Assembly: GCA_963556255.1 (NCBI GenBank)
Contig: OY744613.1
Location: 53,035,949 to 53,099,948, forward strand
Source of the DNA: Allolobophora icterica
Taxonomy: Eukaryota > Annelida > Clitellata > Crassiclitellata > Lumbricidae
Direction of reading: 5' to 3'
Length of the DNA: 64,000 nucleotides
In this document: in pieces, positions 11,820 to 23,590 of the stretch
Numbering within the stretch: position 1 is the stretch's first letter
Layout of the letters: every line of letters starts with the position of its first letter
Program-made: the position numbers and the translations under genes
The notes under the pieces: generated by a model
The model's input: only the letters and a program-made list of their open reading frames with translations
Databases searched by the model: none
What the model was told of the DNA's origin: nothing

Positions 11820-12590
11820 TTGTACCAGTTCAATTTCGCATATTCTCGGTTCCTTCAACAATACGGCCACTCACCGTCATCTGCCTCAGGCTCATCTAAT
11901 TATCACCCTATTCAAAACTGGTCTCATCTCTTCAAGAATTTCTATTTTAATCCGTCTGATCCTCTGCCTGCCAAACTTTCTCGTCCTCAACAAAACCCGC
12001 CTTAGCAGCTGCTCTGCCCCCTCTCTCTGGCAACTGGACTCTGATCTCAACTGACATCCATCTCTCATCTCTGGACCACTCCTTTGATACGACGCAGCGC
12101 TCGTGAATAAGCTGGTGCCTTTCGCTTACCTTTTAAGCAGCGTTTTATAAATTTGGAGTTTACAATTACGATTTGGCCTCGGCATACCGATGACGTCATA
12201 TTTTGACAGAATGCGCATAACATGAGAGCGCGACGTAGATAAGGAGAATTTGCAGTCAATTTGTGCAAATATGAAAATAGATATTATAATAGTAGATAAA
12301 CAAAGTAAATGCAGGTGGTAAAACATATGAAAAATTAAGTTAATACTAATCCGTACAAGCATAATAACGAAATTTCCAAAAACCGTTATTCTCTTTTGTC
12401 GAGTTCCTTAAAATGGCGAAAACTAAAACCGAACTGTTGGAAGTAGAAGTTGGATCCAGTACACAACGGACTATAGTGCCCTCTTTCGATTTCTTGCGAT
12501 TAACCGCAATCGTCATCGTCATCAACATCATCCTTGTGGTCAAATAACCTAATTTAAATATGGACATTTACTAATCTTGTGCAGCGTAAG
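11820..12590. other. Intergenic, no recognised gene
   Basis: Contains a run of pyrimidine-rich sequence near 11870-12070 that could be a decayed LINE segment, but no frame supports it. Nothing else is recognisable. Confidence 0.3.
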
Positions 12591-12591
12591 G

Positions 12592-12792
12592 GCCTTGACT
12601 AGGGCCGTAGCCAGGATTTTGTTTCGGGGGGTGTTTTCTGTTTCGGGGGCTGGTTTCTCGTCCTTGATCAAGCCCAAGTGCAACCGAGTCAAGCGACCAA
12701 GAGGTTTGTAGTTAGTAAATGCATTATTTAATTTTTACATTATTTAATTTCGGGGGTGTTTAACACCAAAAGCACCCCCCTAGCTACGGCCT
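12592..12792. mobile_element. Probable small hAT-type MITE
   Basis: Inverted ends GGGCCGTAGCCAGG on the left and CCTAGCTACGGCC on the right enclose about 200 bp with internal TTTCGGGGG / CACCCCC blocks. Possible flanking duplication is CCTTGACT versus CCTCGACT, with the exact ends ambiguous. The inverted ends are clear, but the superfamily assignment is tentative. Confidence 0.45.
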
Positions 12793-12799
12793 TGGCCTC

Positions 12800-13330
12800 G
12801 ACTCTGCGCATTTTCAATCGAGCAAGATCCTTTACCATCGCTGAACACATGAATGGTTGCTACTCCGTATAATAAGGTCCTTGTGTAGACCTATACGGAC
12901 CGTGCTAATCGTAAGCGTAATCTCGAAATTTTTACAGCGCCCAAAAAAGCGAAACGCTTGATTTAAAACTTCTAAAAGGCAATGTTGGTGCGCGAACCAA
13001 TACTCTCACGGAAATAGTCGCATGGGACTATGCTACCTACCAATATAGCTAAATTTAGTCATTATGCGTACCTTGTATTGAAATAGGCCTACTGCCTGTT
13101 AGAGATAGATAGAGACAAATATATATAGACAGCCAGAGACAGACAGACAGACAGACAGACAGAGGTAGTGACACTAATCTTGTAAAAATTCACTCTCTTC
13201 AATTTCTCTGCCCTGAGACAGTCAAACTTTCAATGACGCCACCCCTCACATGCTGAGCTTTTTGCTATATCCATTCGTCATCATCCAGTTCAAATAATAT
13301 TATATGAAAACAGAAATTAAGTTAAGTTCT
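12800..13330. other. Intergenic with (GACA)n tract
   Basis: A short (GACA)n microsatellite occupies about 13137-13163. No gene is recognised in the rest. Confidence 0.5.
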
Positions 13331-13712
13331 CACGTGGATTTTCAAACAGTCCAAAGCAAAGCCTTTGTCACACAATTGACACTTGTATGGTTTTCTCCTG
13401 TGTGAGTTCTTACGTGCTTATTCAAAGTATCAGATCGTGGAAACACTTTGAGACAAAACTGGCATTCATGCAGCTTTTCTCCTGAATGCATGTGTTGATG
13501 TTTCTTTAGTTCAGAAGACGATTCAAACGAAATACTACAAAAAGCACATGTCTGTGGTTTTACTGCAGAGTAAGATTTTGTCTGGTGTTTTAGTTTATCG
13601 TTTCTTCAAACGCTTTTCCACATATTTCACATCTATATGGTTTTTCACCTGCGTGTGTTGCCACAAGGTCTCTTGCCGTAACTTTGTGGCATTCCACTGG
13701 CATTTCTATGAA
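13331..13712 (-). pseudogene. Zinc-finger cluster pseudogene fragment
   Basis: The minus strand gives about four C2H2 fingers in different frames: YRCEICGKAFEE, TCAFCSISFESSSELKKHQH, HECQFCLKVFPRSDTLNKHV and YKCQLCDKAFALDCLKIHV. At least two frame shifts and a stop separate them, and the cluster-specific tail is missing. It is a decayed paralogue lying between genes B and C. Confidence 0.8.
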
Positions 13713-13804
13713 TTGATATGAATTCTAATTTTAGAAAACTAGCTAACTTTAGCATTTTGTTGATTTTCAGAAAAGCTTTTCAATATAATTATATCACAAG
13801 GCTG

Positions 13805-14354
13805 CAGTGATGGGCACTAAACTATTTAAAAAAAATTAAACTAAAACTATTTTCCAACTAAAAAAAATAGTTAAACTAAAGTTGGCAACTGATTTTGGAA
13901 ATTAGTTAACTAAACTAAAAAAAGTAGTTAAACTTTTTCCAACTATTTTCCAACTATTTACGACAAACATTTTCGCAATAAAAGACGTTAAGTGAACTGT
14001 AATAATGCAAAGCGTCAATGACAATTTCACCTTCAAACTATGCAATGTGTACTGTTCTGGCATACAGTTACATGTGCACTGTAAGTAGTGTATGAATTTG
14101 AAAGCACAGGCTGTAAATGCTAAAACCATGCAGTGTTAAAATGTTTTTTTGCTGACAGTGTTCAATGTTCACTGTGGAAAATAATTGCATATTGCTGATT
14201 TTTTTAGTTAAACTTTTTAGTTAGCAACTAATTTTTTTTAGTTAAACTATGGTTTTAACTAAACTATTTTTTTAAGTTAAACTTCTTCCTTAACTAATTT
14301 TTTTTAGTTAAACTAAAAGTTAGCAACTTTTTAGTTAACTATTGCCCATCACTG
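13805..14354. mobile_element. Non-autonomous hAT element with AGTTAACT-rich subtermini
   Basis: Ends are CAGTGATGGGCACTAAAC and, reverse complemented on the right, CAGTGATGGGCAATAGTT. Flanking 8-bp duplication is CAAGGCTG (13797-13804) and CATGGCTG (14355-14362), 7 of 8 identical. Subtermini consist of repeated AGTTAAACTA/TAGTTTAACT words. No transposase is encoded. Confidence 0.85.
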
Positions 14355-14653
14355 CATGGCTGGTCATGATATGCATGGTCTACCCGGTTTAGTTTTTTTA
14401 ACTTGCTTGCACAACCTTACTGCTAACAATAAGCCAGAGTGAGAGTGGTCAGTGTGCTTTCATGAGAGTCAGGCGCGTAACTAGCATTACGCAATTACGC
14501 AACTGCGTAAAGATTTTAACGGTTTTTTGTTTTTTTTGGACATTGTAAATTGAAGGCTCCATGTATTGTCGCACTATTGCTTTCCATTTTGCGATATTTT
14601 GTAATCTTCGTGTTTCTGCTTTGAGCGAAATAAAGTATATATATATATATATA

Positions 14654-14831
14654 CAGGGACGTAACTAGCGTTGGGCTTGGGGGGGCTTAAGCCCCCCCAA
14701 ACGAAGTTGAAGCCCCCCCAAACAAGTCAAGCCGTTGTATGCTTACGGCTAAAATTCGTATGAACACTGTATAAATGTTGCCATGTTCAAGGTTTAAGCC
14801 CCCCAAACGAAAAATCCTAGTTACGTGCCTG
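14654..14831. mobile_element. 178-bp hAT MITE nested in the larger hAT
   Basis: Ends are CAGGGACGTAACTAGCG and, reverse complemented, CAGGCACGTAACTAGGA, each followed by polypurine/polypyrimidine AAGCCCCCC blocks in inverted orientation. It is flanked by TATATATA on both sides, within a TA repeat, so the duplication is not unique. Confidence 0.78.
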
Positions 14832-15189
14832 TATATATATTATAGGATATATATATATAAGGCCTAGCAAATGATACTTCCCCACCAATTCTAAAAAAAA
14901 TGATGCGTCTGTAACGTGGCTGGGTAGCTCGCTATGTATAATGTATTAGAGATGAGTAACATCATTGAGGGTTGAGAGGCCTATGGCCATCGCTCCATAT
15001 GAACCCAAGACTCGGATGCCGCTTGGCACATGACCTTGTAGTTTCGGGTCAGAAAATTCCTCGTTTTCCGCCCTTCCATATTAGGTCCTGCGCTCGAGGC
15101 AGCTGCTTCTAGTCTACGTTGGCTGTTGGGACTTTGCAGTTGAGCCAATTTTTAAAATCACATTATGAAATTATATAATTTGCCAAAGA

Positions 15190-15775
15190 AATTATGTAAA
15201 ATGTTATTACCTTTAACCAAAAAGATGGTCTCCAACATGCACCATTACAAACCTCTAAATAAAAATTTTTCTTACCCTGGGCCAAGGAAACTATGTCAAA
15301 TGTTATTACTTTTAACCAAAAAGATGGTCTCCAAAATGCACCATTACAAACCTTTAAATAAAAAATTTTCTTACCTTGGGTCAAAGAACTTATGTAAAAT
15401 GTTATTACTTTTAACCAAAAAGATGGTCTCCAAAATGCACCATTACAAACCTCGAAATAAAATTTTTTCTTACCCTGGGCCAAAGAAACTATGTCATATG
15501 TTATTACTTTTAACCAAAAAGATGGTCTCCAATACAAACCTCTAAATAAAATTTTTTCTTACCCTGGGCCAAAGAAACTATGTCAAATGTTATTACTTTT
15601 AACCAAAAAGATGGTCTCCAAAATGCACCATTACAAACTTTTAAATTAAAAATGTTCTTACCCTGGGCCAAAGAACTTATGTAAAATGTTATTACTTTTA
15701 ACCAAAAAGATGGTCTCCAAAATGCACCATTACAAACCTTTAAATAAAAAAATTTCTTACCCTGGGGAAGGGGCA
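15190..15775. repeat. Tandem array, about six units of ~100 bp
   Basis: Each unit contains ACTTTTAACCAAAAAGATGG, TCTCCAAAATGCACCATTAC and a TTACCCTGGGCCAAAGAA block. One unit (around 15525) is about 10 bp shorter. The array is open on both strands, which produces spurious 88-126-codon frames. It lies entirely within the hAT element. Confidence 0.92.
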
Positions 15776-15857
15776 CAGCCCCCTCCCCATACCCCTCCCC
15801 TCAGTGTTACAGACTGCGTAATTATTTTGAAGCCCTGGTTACGCCGCTGATGAGAGT

Positions 15858-16437
15858 TCCATGATTGTTACGAAGGGGTCAGACACGGTTGTGTGATCTC
15901 ACCATACCTATTCAAAATCATTACTGTCTTTGCTCACTTAGCGTGAAATTACATGCACGGCAAATTTAGCTGCATTCCTCGTTAACAGTAGGACCAGAAT
16001 TAAAGTCGTTAAAGTGTTAACTTAAGCTTGCACCACAAAGCTAACATACTGGGTAATACATTCAGACATGTGAATGTAAAGACAACAAGAACTATATATC
16101 ATAAACGAGCACACATAGTGTCCGTTAGCAAACAGCTAGGATATCCATTCAAACATCTTATAAAATAAAAACTTTTCTCGTAAATGAAACAGTCAACATA
16201 ACAACTACACTAAAACAGCACCCTGCAATAAGTTTTTCCAACAGATAAAAGATAAACAGATTTCCTATACATTTACTAGGAAAACTTTATCAATAACAAG
16301 ACATGCAACATGTTATTACATCAATTTCTTAACAAAGACAAACTTGTCTCTCGTGTAGTGTCATTACGGAATTGTGACCTAAAGGAGAATGATGTGTCTG
16401 TAACTGCTGCAAAAACTTTCCAAAGATAAAAAGTAGT
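15858..16437. other. Intergenic, no recognised feature
   Basis: AT-rich 3' flank of the disabled zinc-finger gene. No domain or mobile-element terminus was recognised. Confidence 0.35.
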
Positions 16438-17646
16438 TTAGTTTATACGTTTTTCAAAGAGTTCCACAAATTCATCTTCAACTGGAGAATAACAAACATC
16501 AGAACATTGTTCCATAAATTCTTTTTCTATCGCAAATATTCCATTGCATATGACACAACCAAAAGGTTTAACAATGAACGGCTTCACATCATCAACAGAT
16601 GACATTGGATCTTGAAGAATTTCTTTAAGACTTTTGTTGTCTTCTGAATGTGTTCTGAAATGACTTTCGAAATGACTATGTTGTATATGTGCTTTCTGAC
16701 AAATCTCACAGTTGTATGGTTTTTCTCCAGTATGATTTCTAAAATGCCCTTTGAGAAGACTAATCTTTGCAAGAGATGTGTTGCATAATTTAGAGTTGAA
16801 TGGTTTTCTTGAGAATGTGTTCTTTTGTGTTTCTTCAGATTGGAAAGTTTTAAAAATGTTTCATCACAAAATTCACACTGGAACAGTTTTTCTCCAGTGT
16901 GGGTTCTTTCACTCTGTTTCAGATCACTGACCTGCATAAATTATTTTTCGCATAATTCACATTTGCACGTTTTTACTACATTTTCTGACTTTATGTGACA
17001 ATTCAAACAATCCATCTGAGGATCACCTTTTTCAGACAATCTGAATGTGACCACTTTATCTACATGTGTTAGCGAATGATTTTTCAGATCACGACTCAAT
17101 GCAAAAGAGTTTTCACATAATTCACACTTGTATGGTTTCCCTCCAGTGTGTCTTCTCATGTGCAAAATCAAATGATACATCCTTGAAAATACTTTGTTAC
17201 ATAATTGACATTTATGTGGCTTATATCCAGTGTGGGTTCTTATGTAGGATTTCAATGTATTCATCATTGAAAGCGCTTTATCGCATAGTGCGCATTTGTA
17301 CGGGTTTTCACCCGAATGGGTTCTGAAATGAGTTTTCAGAGCACCACTCCGAATAAATTTCTTATGACATAATTCATAGTATCTTTTGTTTGTCTCCTGT
17401 ATGGAATCTCATGTGGTCAGCCAGTGTATCAATACATGCAAAAGCTTTATCACATAATTTACATTTGTGAGGCTTCTCTCCAGTATGAGTTCTTGTGTGG
17501 CAAATCAGTTTAGGAATACTTTTAAACGGTTTTCCACAGAATCTGCACATCGAAGGTGTATCATCTGTGATTCTTTTCCCTCTTGTTTTGTGTCTCTTGA
17601 GTTTTCCTGTTAATCCAGACTGAAACAAACTTTGCTGTTCACTCAT
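16438..17646 (-). pseudogene. C2H2 zinc-finger pseudogene C (full length, disabled)
   Basis: The start region MSEQQSLFQSGLTGKLKR at 17646 matches genes A and B, and the last codons before the stop at 16438 encode the cluster-specific tail (pseudo-finger, then acidic PVEDEFVELFE-type end). Between them about ten fingers are spread over three frames. The first frame ends at 17374, the second stops at 16941 after CKCELCEK, and a third covers 16584-16937, where another shift occurs near 16810. It is therefore a whole gene with at least three frameshifts or stops. The C-terminal tail remains readable, suggesting recent inactivation, or indel errors in the assembly. Confidence 0.85.
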
Positions 17647-17659
17647 GGTTCGCAGGTTT

Positions 17660-18520
17660 CTTAACAGCAAAGCCTTTCCCCTTTACATCATATTAGTAAC
17701 TTTCTTACTTATGGAGTCAAAAAAGTGCTGGCTTTTCTGTTCTTTACAATTAGTTCAATTTTAGTACTAAGTAAATATTTCCACCACATTCACAGATCAT
17801 ACCATACACTTATGTATCTTCTTCAGTGTCGAGGCTTGCTTTCATTCCTAAGGAGTTCTGTTTATTTGACAACAGTGTAGGGATAACATTTCAGACAGTT
17901 TCACTGCATCTGTAATGTTTCCTTTCAATGATCGTCACATTTCCTGAGACATCAGGCTTCTATTTCTTTCAATGAAACAGTTGTTCTTAAAGGAAAACAA
18001 TAACTCTCTTCTCTTTAAAGTGACCAAATGCAGTAATTCCTATATGAATTCCTCAGAATGTGTCTGCCTCGAACAACGTATTTGTATAGTCATATTAACC
18101 CCAGACACATCAGAACAATTATGCAAATAAATCAGAACCATTTGAGTGCTTAAATTTAATGAAGAATTTAAAGAAGTAGCCTACGATGAATATGAGAAAA
18201 TATCAAATCTAGTTAAAACACAATAGGTCAAATTGACCCCATTTTAGTCAACTCTACAGAAATGTGGTCTAAGGTAATAGGATCATATTCAACTGAAGCA
18301 CAGAACAACCACACCGTTCATGTGACATAACAGCGTCGAAACAAGCAATCCTGAGACAATCCAAGGACGTGCCGTCAAAGGCCCCTCATGCTCAATTCAT
18401 CTTACCATTTACCATTCATTTTTAGGCGGATTAATCTGACGTTTTCCTTTGCTACGTGTCACATGTTTGTTGCTACTGTAAACATCATTGATTATATTCT
18501 ATAACAGAGCAGACTTATGG
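17660..18520. other. Intergenic, no recognised feature
   Basis: 5' flank of pseudogene C. No repeat termini, exons or RNA genes were recognised. Confidence 0.35.
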
Positions 18521-18529
18521 AATAGAAAG

Positions 18530-18790
18530 GAGTCTACTCAGATTAATCAAGCAGAGGAAGCGTTCACATTTCTGGCAGGTTATTCGAAAGAGTGAAGATT
18601 GTCCCTAAATCAAGAGGTCAAGGAAGACTTAAAACTGGATGGATTGATAACATAAATGAAGTCATGGACTGTATTAGCATTCGACCAGTTACTGAAATAG
18701 ACATGTAATGGAAGTGGAGTGAACAAACTGTCTGTGGTGTGGGCAATCGTTCGATTGAAGACAAAACAAACCGAAGAGGTACTTCTACGT
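18530..18790 (+). mobile_element. LINE ORF C-terminal fragment
   Basis: The plus strand encodes VKIVPKSRGQGRLKTGWIDN, then EVMDCISIRPVTEIDM, the end segment of RTE-type LINE proteins. The RGRPKTRWIDNV-like pattern is diagnostic for the group. It is 5' truncated and frame-broken. Confidence 0.6.
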
Positions 18791-18799
18791 GAAACAGTT

Positions 18800-19614
18800 G
18801 ATGATCTGTTGTTTTAGACTTTGTAACATAATACTAAGGACTAACAGAATATCCAGTTGATCAATCATGGCTAATAAGAGTGTGCTACTGGGTGAGGTAC
18901 TTGATACAACCGTCATGTGAAGCAGACACTCGTTACACTGTCATAGTGAAAGGTACTTGTCCGCTGGTAGCCAGACCGTTTTACGACAGCAGGTGAGAGA
19001 GTGCTAATCTCCAAATCATCATCGCATCAGACGGTTGAAGCTCAGCAAACCAGTGAAGCCTTAACAAGGCTACAACTCAGAGTATAATTTCTCGAATATG
19101 AGTTTGCATTTCATTTTAGAGTGCAATACAGAAGGTATCTACATATTTAGACATACAAATGAAACAACAAAAACTGTATCCCATATACACAGTGTCAGTT
19201 TCCATAAACCAGTTGAATTGTAGCAAACAGCTATATCATATATCTTTATCTTTAATAATTTTAACTTTAATTAAAGAATCTATAAAGCCAAAACATTAAA
19301 TACTGCATTGTGCAAGAAGTCTATTTCCAGCAAGCAAAGCTACAGTATTCTTAAAATTAATGGGAAAATTTGTTTACATCACACAAACCGCACAAAATTG
19401 TTTCAAGTCCGATAGCAAAAGGAATAATTGTCTGTTGCATTATTCGGATGTTCAATGAAAATTTACCATGGAATCGCACTGCAGAAAGAAGAGTCTTTGA
19501 TATCTGCAAATGTTTGTGATCATCAAAATACAGCCTAGTTTCTAATGCACAGACAAAATGGATTAATTTAAAACTAGTATACAGCAATTCCATTGAAAGA
19601 AAGAAATCCATTAG
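18800..19614. other. Intergenic, no recognised feature
   Basis: 3' flank of zinc-finger gene D. The minus-strand open frame at 19357-19611 has no recognisable domain. Confidence 0.35.
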
Positions 19615-21294
19615 CTAATTTTCAAACAGTTCAACAAATTCATCTTTCACTGGAGAATAGCAAACATCTGAACAGTGTTCCATAAATTTCTTTTCTATCT
19701 GGAACGTTCCATTGCAAACTGAACAGCCATGAGGTTTCTCCTTGAATGACTTTGTATCAGCAACAGATGAAGGTGACTTCTTTTCGAGAATTTCTTTAGA
19801 ACTCTCTTTGTCCACTGTATGTGTTCTGAGATGACTGTTAAGATGACTATGTTGTACAAATGCTTTCTCACAAATTTCACATTTGTATGGTTTTTCTCCA
19901 GTGTGGATTCTTAAATGCCTTTTCAGATCGCTACTCTTTGCAAAAGCTTTTTCACATAATTCACAGTTGAACGGTTTTTCCTGAGTATGTGTTCTTTCGT
20001 GGCTTTTCAGGTTGGGATAACGCAGAAATGCTTTGTCGCATAATTCACATTGGAAGAGTTTCTCCCCAGTGTGGATTCTTGCATGGTTTTTCAGATCACT
20101 GTTGTAGGCAAATGACTTTTGACATAATTCACATTTGAATGGTTTTTCATCATTGTGCATCCTCATGTGATTATTTAAACAATCCATCCGTGAATATGCT
20201 TTGTTACATAATTTGCATTTGTATGGTTTCTCTCCAGTGTGGGTTCGCGAGTGATTTTTAAGATCACCACTCAGTGCGAAAGCCTTATCACATAAATCAC
20301 ACTTGTAAGGTTTTTCTCCAGTGTGGGTTCTCATGTGATTATTCAAGCAATCTAGTCTGGCAAAAGCTTTGTCGCATAACTGACATATGTGTGGCTTTTC
20401 TCCAGTGTGAGTTCTTATGTGACTCTTTAGTTTATCACTCTTTGCAAATGCTTTTTCACACAGTACACATTTGTATGGTTTTTCTCCTGTATGAGTTCGC
20501 ATGTGGTCCATCAATTTACCATTCTGTGTAAATGATTTGTTACATAATTCACATTTGAATGGTTCATCATGAGTATGGGTCTTCATGTGATCATTCAAAC
20601 TACGGCTGTGCGTAAATGATCTGTCACATAAATCACACTTGTGTGGCTTCTCTCCAGTGTGGATTCTCATGTGGTCATTTAAACTAATGCTGAATGTAAA
20701 CGATTTATAGCATAATTCACATTTGTGTGGTTTGTCAATGCTATGGGTTGCTACGTGATTCTTTAGTTTATATCGCTTTGCAAATGCTCGTTCACATAAT
20801 TCGCATTTGTATGGTCTTTCACCTGTGTGGGTTCTTTGATGTTTCAAAAGGTCGCTATTCACTGCATATGCTTTGTCACATAAGTCACATTTGAATGGTT
20901 TTTCGCCTGTGTGAGTTCTTATGTGGTTTCTTAGCAGATACTTTTTCACAAATGCTTTGTGACAATGTTCGCATTTGTGTGCTTTCTTTCCGATGTGTAT
21001 TCTTTCATGAATCGACAGGTCTTGAGCATTTCCAAATGACTCATTACAAAGTTTGCACTTGTGAAGTTTCAGTTCAGCAGCATGAGTTCTAATGTGAGTA
21101 TTTAGATCAAAAGTTGATGAAAATTCTTCCTTACACAATAAGCAGACGAAGGATTGCTCTTTGTGGTTGATTTCCATCTCCATATATCTGCTACATTCCC
21201 TTGTTTGATCTGACTCAGAGAATCGTTCATCTTCGTTGTTGACACACGGTTCACACTTTGTAGCTAATTGATCCAAGGATTCAATGCTCGCCAT
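19615..21294 (-). CDS. C2H2 zinc-finger protein D (559 aa, 16 fingers) with cluster-specific C-terminal module
   Basis: The largest and best-preserved member of the cluster, and a probable sequence-specific nuclear regulator. The N-terminal ~45 residues (MASIESLDQLATKCEP...) are acidic and differ from A-C. Sixteen canonical fingers follow almost without interruption from about residue 49 to 498, nearly all joined by TGEKP linkers. Several repeat the helix sequences DCLNNHMR and SDLKNH, showing internal duplication. The C-terminal module has HGCSVCNGTFQIEKKFMEHC, a Cys three residues on, and the acidic end PVKDEFVELFEN. The start is the first ATG of a single ORF, with no intron visible. It may be the parental or still-functional gene of the family. 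Confidence 0.93.
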   Translation of the reverse strand: MASIESLDQLATKCEPCVNNEDERFSESDQTRECSRYMEMEINHKEQSFVCLLCKEEFSSTFDLNTHIRTHAAELKLHKCKLCNESFGNAQDLSIHERIHIGKKAHKCEHCHKAFVKKYLLRNHIRTHTGEKPFKCDLCDKAYAVNSDLLKHQRTHTGERPYKCELCERAFAKRYKLKNHVATHSIDKPHKCELCYKSFTFSISLNDHMRIHTGEKPHKCDLCDRSFTHSRSLNDHMKTHTHDEPFKCELCNKSFTQNGKLMDHMRTHTGEKPYKCVLCEKAFAKSDKLKSHIRTHTGEKPHICQLCDKAFARLDCLNNHMRTHTGEKPYKCDLCDKAFALSGDLKNHSRTHTGEKPYKCKLCNKAYSRMDCLNNHMRMHNDEKPFKCELCQKSFAYNSDLKNHARIHTGEKLFQCELCDKAFLRYPNLKSHERTHTQEKPFNCELCEKAFAKSSDLKRHLRIHTGEKPYKCEICEKAFVQHSHLNSHLRTHTVDKESSKEILEKKSPSSVADTKSFKEKPHGCSVCNGTFQIEKKFMEHCSDVCYSPVKDEFVELFEN

Positions 21295-23200
21295 AATGAA
21301 GAAAAACGTTTCTCATAAGAAAGTTCCAAGTAGAAGTGCAAATGAAATGCTGTAGTTTTTTTCTTGAAGTGAAATATTGTATTACTTATTTAGCACTTTG
21401 TAAAATATTTTCAGACAATTTCCTGCACAGATTTCTGCCCTAATGATTTTCGTATATATAACAGTTAAGCATGTACCTGTTAGGAAACTTTTTTGTAGAT
21501 TACGTCATACTGAGTCTCTAGTCTGTGCTTTTCCATATAATCCAAACTATGATTCTTCACAGTTTCACGTTTTGTAGATATCGAACACCAACATTATATT
21601 TCTGTCAAAATAGGGAAAAGCTGATAAACAGTTTGAAAATCAAAATTGAAATTGTAACAATTCTACAATATATTTAAAGATATACTGTCAACTATGAAAC
21701 TACCAAGATCACATTTACAGTTGTTTTACCTGCATTGTGCCTTATGTGCTTTGTTTGAAACCAGAATAATGCAGTTGAATATTGGCCTCTTCATTAACCA
21801 ACTCAAGTCATCTTGCTTAGGATGTCAAATATTGTACCTTAAAATATCCCAATATCCAATCTAACACAACACATTGCGTGAATACCATAAAAAGTGCTTA
21901 ATATACCAACAGAGCTCTCCAACCTGATCCTCTTAATCATGATATCACTTCTGTGAATGTAGCCCCACAGAAAATATTTATGATCTTGGAGTAATGCATG
22001 ACTTGCCCCTCTCCCTAAAATGCCAAACTACTTAATTTCTCAGATTTTCTTGCTAACTTCACAAGACTTCGACAGCTTTTGATCTTCTCAGTATCAGAAT
22101 CACTGAGAACACTGATTCATATATGATCTTTATATTACCAGAATTTATTAATGCAAATCTTTTATCCATTGTTTTCTGTATTTCATTGGCTCCTTATATT
22201 ACAATTGCACTTTGTTTACATTCTTTACATTGTCTAATCTCTTCTTCCTGGTTGCAGTGTGCCAACCAGTTTTGCTTAATAAACGAATACTCACACACAC
22301 TTTTTGTTGTAATTTCAACTGACGCAACCAATGGCGGATGCCTTGAGCTCTGTGATAATAATGTTACACAATCCACTAGATTAGATTTATGGAATCAATC
22401 TACTTCCAGTTAGCATTCCGCATAAATGAAAGGCTTACAACTTTAGACACTTGGCTGAAGTATACATTCTACAGGTATACGATTTGTCTTTTTCTGTGTT
22501 CAAACTCAGTGTGGTTGGTCAATTCCATAAACCCCTTCATATTTCCAACTCCCTCACTGTAATTATTTTGAGCTTTGCACTAAGTTGCAAATTTACCCAT
22601 TCTCCTAAGGCTCATAATGTTTCTGGTAGCTAAGCTTCAAATGGGCTGTTTGAATTGATCCTGACTTTGTCTGCTCCTAGATTCTGCTTTAAGTGAGTGC
22701 CTGAGAATAAGCTGTTTCTATTGAAGTCATTTGCTTTGGACGCTTTAGAAATATCGAGATGAAGATTACCTTTTTTCCATAATCTGATAGATGCCACATA
22801 TTCAGCACCCATCAGTGACTCCTAAGAAATGCTATACACATGTTCTAATATAATTACAACTACAATTGTAGTCGAATCACAGTTAAATCAGACTTACACT
22901 GGTATAGGCCTATAAGCAGTTTTGTAGACACATTTGTACACAGGAAAATAGAAAAGGGCAAAGCCACATGTATTGAGCCAGCATTAAACAGAAAAACCTC
23001 AGGATGAGAAGAGCTACCAAGACTGTAATTGACTGCTTAAACCTGTCTATTACAGCTTAAACCTGTGTATTGCAATAAACTTTAAAAGATAAAACGCTCA
23101 ATTTTATATTTAAAATAAAATAATTTTATTCCGTCAGGATGTATCAGCGTCTTCGTCACATCCGTCCCAGATGTAGTCGTCGAGGTATTTTGCCCGTAGC
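21295..23200. other. Intergenic, mostly unrecognised; possible decayed LINE near 21970-22180
   Basis: Around 21975 the plus strand reads IYDLGVMHDLPLSLKC, reminiscent of the DLGV segment of CR1-type reverse transcriptases, but no continuous frame follows. The rest shows no recognisable gene. Confidence 0.3.
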
Positions 23201-23204
23201 CTAT

Positions 23205-23570
23205 GTGGGTAAACGTACGCTTTAGCGTAGTTAATCATTTTCAGGATTTAGAAAAATAAATAGCGTAAATAATTATTTCATCCAGTTTCTCGTTTGAACT
23301 ATGTTTTCATCGACCCTCCAGCTTTTAGTTTAGTTTTAATATTACACGTTTTCATCGTTTATCAATCCAGCTTCCAGTTTTAGCTCATTTTCATAGCACA
23401 TCCAGCTTCTATTTTAAATTTTAATATGACACATTTTCATCGCTGATACAGCTTCTAGTTTGAGGTCTATTTTCTTCGCACATCCAGTTTCCTGTTTGAT
23501 TTCTATTTTCATCGCTCATCCAGCTTCCAATAATTAATTACGCTAAAGCGAACGTGGACATTTCGTCCAA
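23205..23570. mobile_element. Non-autonomous element with internal 36-bp repeats
   Basis: Inverted ends TACGCTTTAGCGTAGTTAAT (near 23216) and ATTAATTACGCTAAAGCGAA (near 23533) enclose about seven degenerate units built on TTTTCATCG and CAGCTTCTAGTTTGAGCT at 36-45 bp spacing. The same unit occurs at 46.0-46.6, 49.1-49.5 and 56.9 kb. No coding capacity was seen. Confidence 0.6.
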
Positions 23571-23590
23571 TAATTAATTACGCTAATTAT

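Larger units (their letters stand above)
14470..15849. mobile_element. Non-autonomous hAT element carrying a nested hAT and a tandem array
   Basis: Ends are CAGGCGCGTAACTAGC and, reverse complemented on the right, CAGCGGCGTAACCAGG. A perfect 8-bp duplication ATGAGAGT lies at 14462-14469 and 15850-15857. The inside holds a (TA)n tract with a smaller hAT at 14654-14831 and a roughly 100-bp tandem array at 15190-15775. Long open frames here arise only from the array. Confidence 0.88.

Noticed and set aside
15163..15776. Repetitive 88-126-codon proteins on both strands
   Set aside because: Artefacts of the ~100-bp tandem array inside a hAT. Both strands are open and no codon preference is visible.
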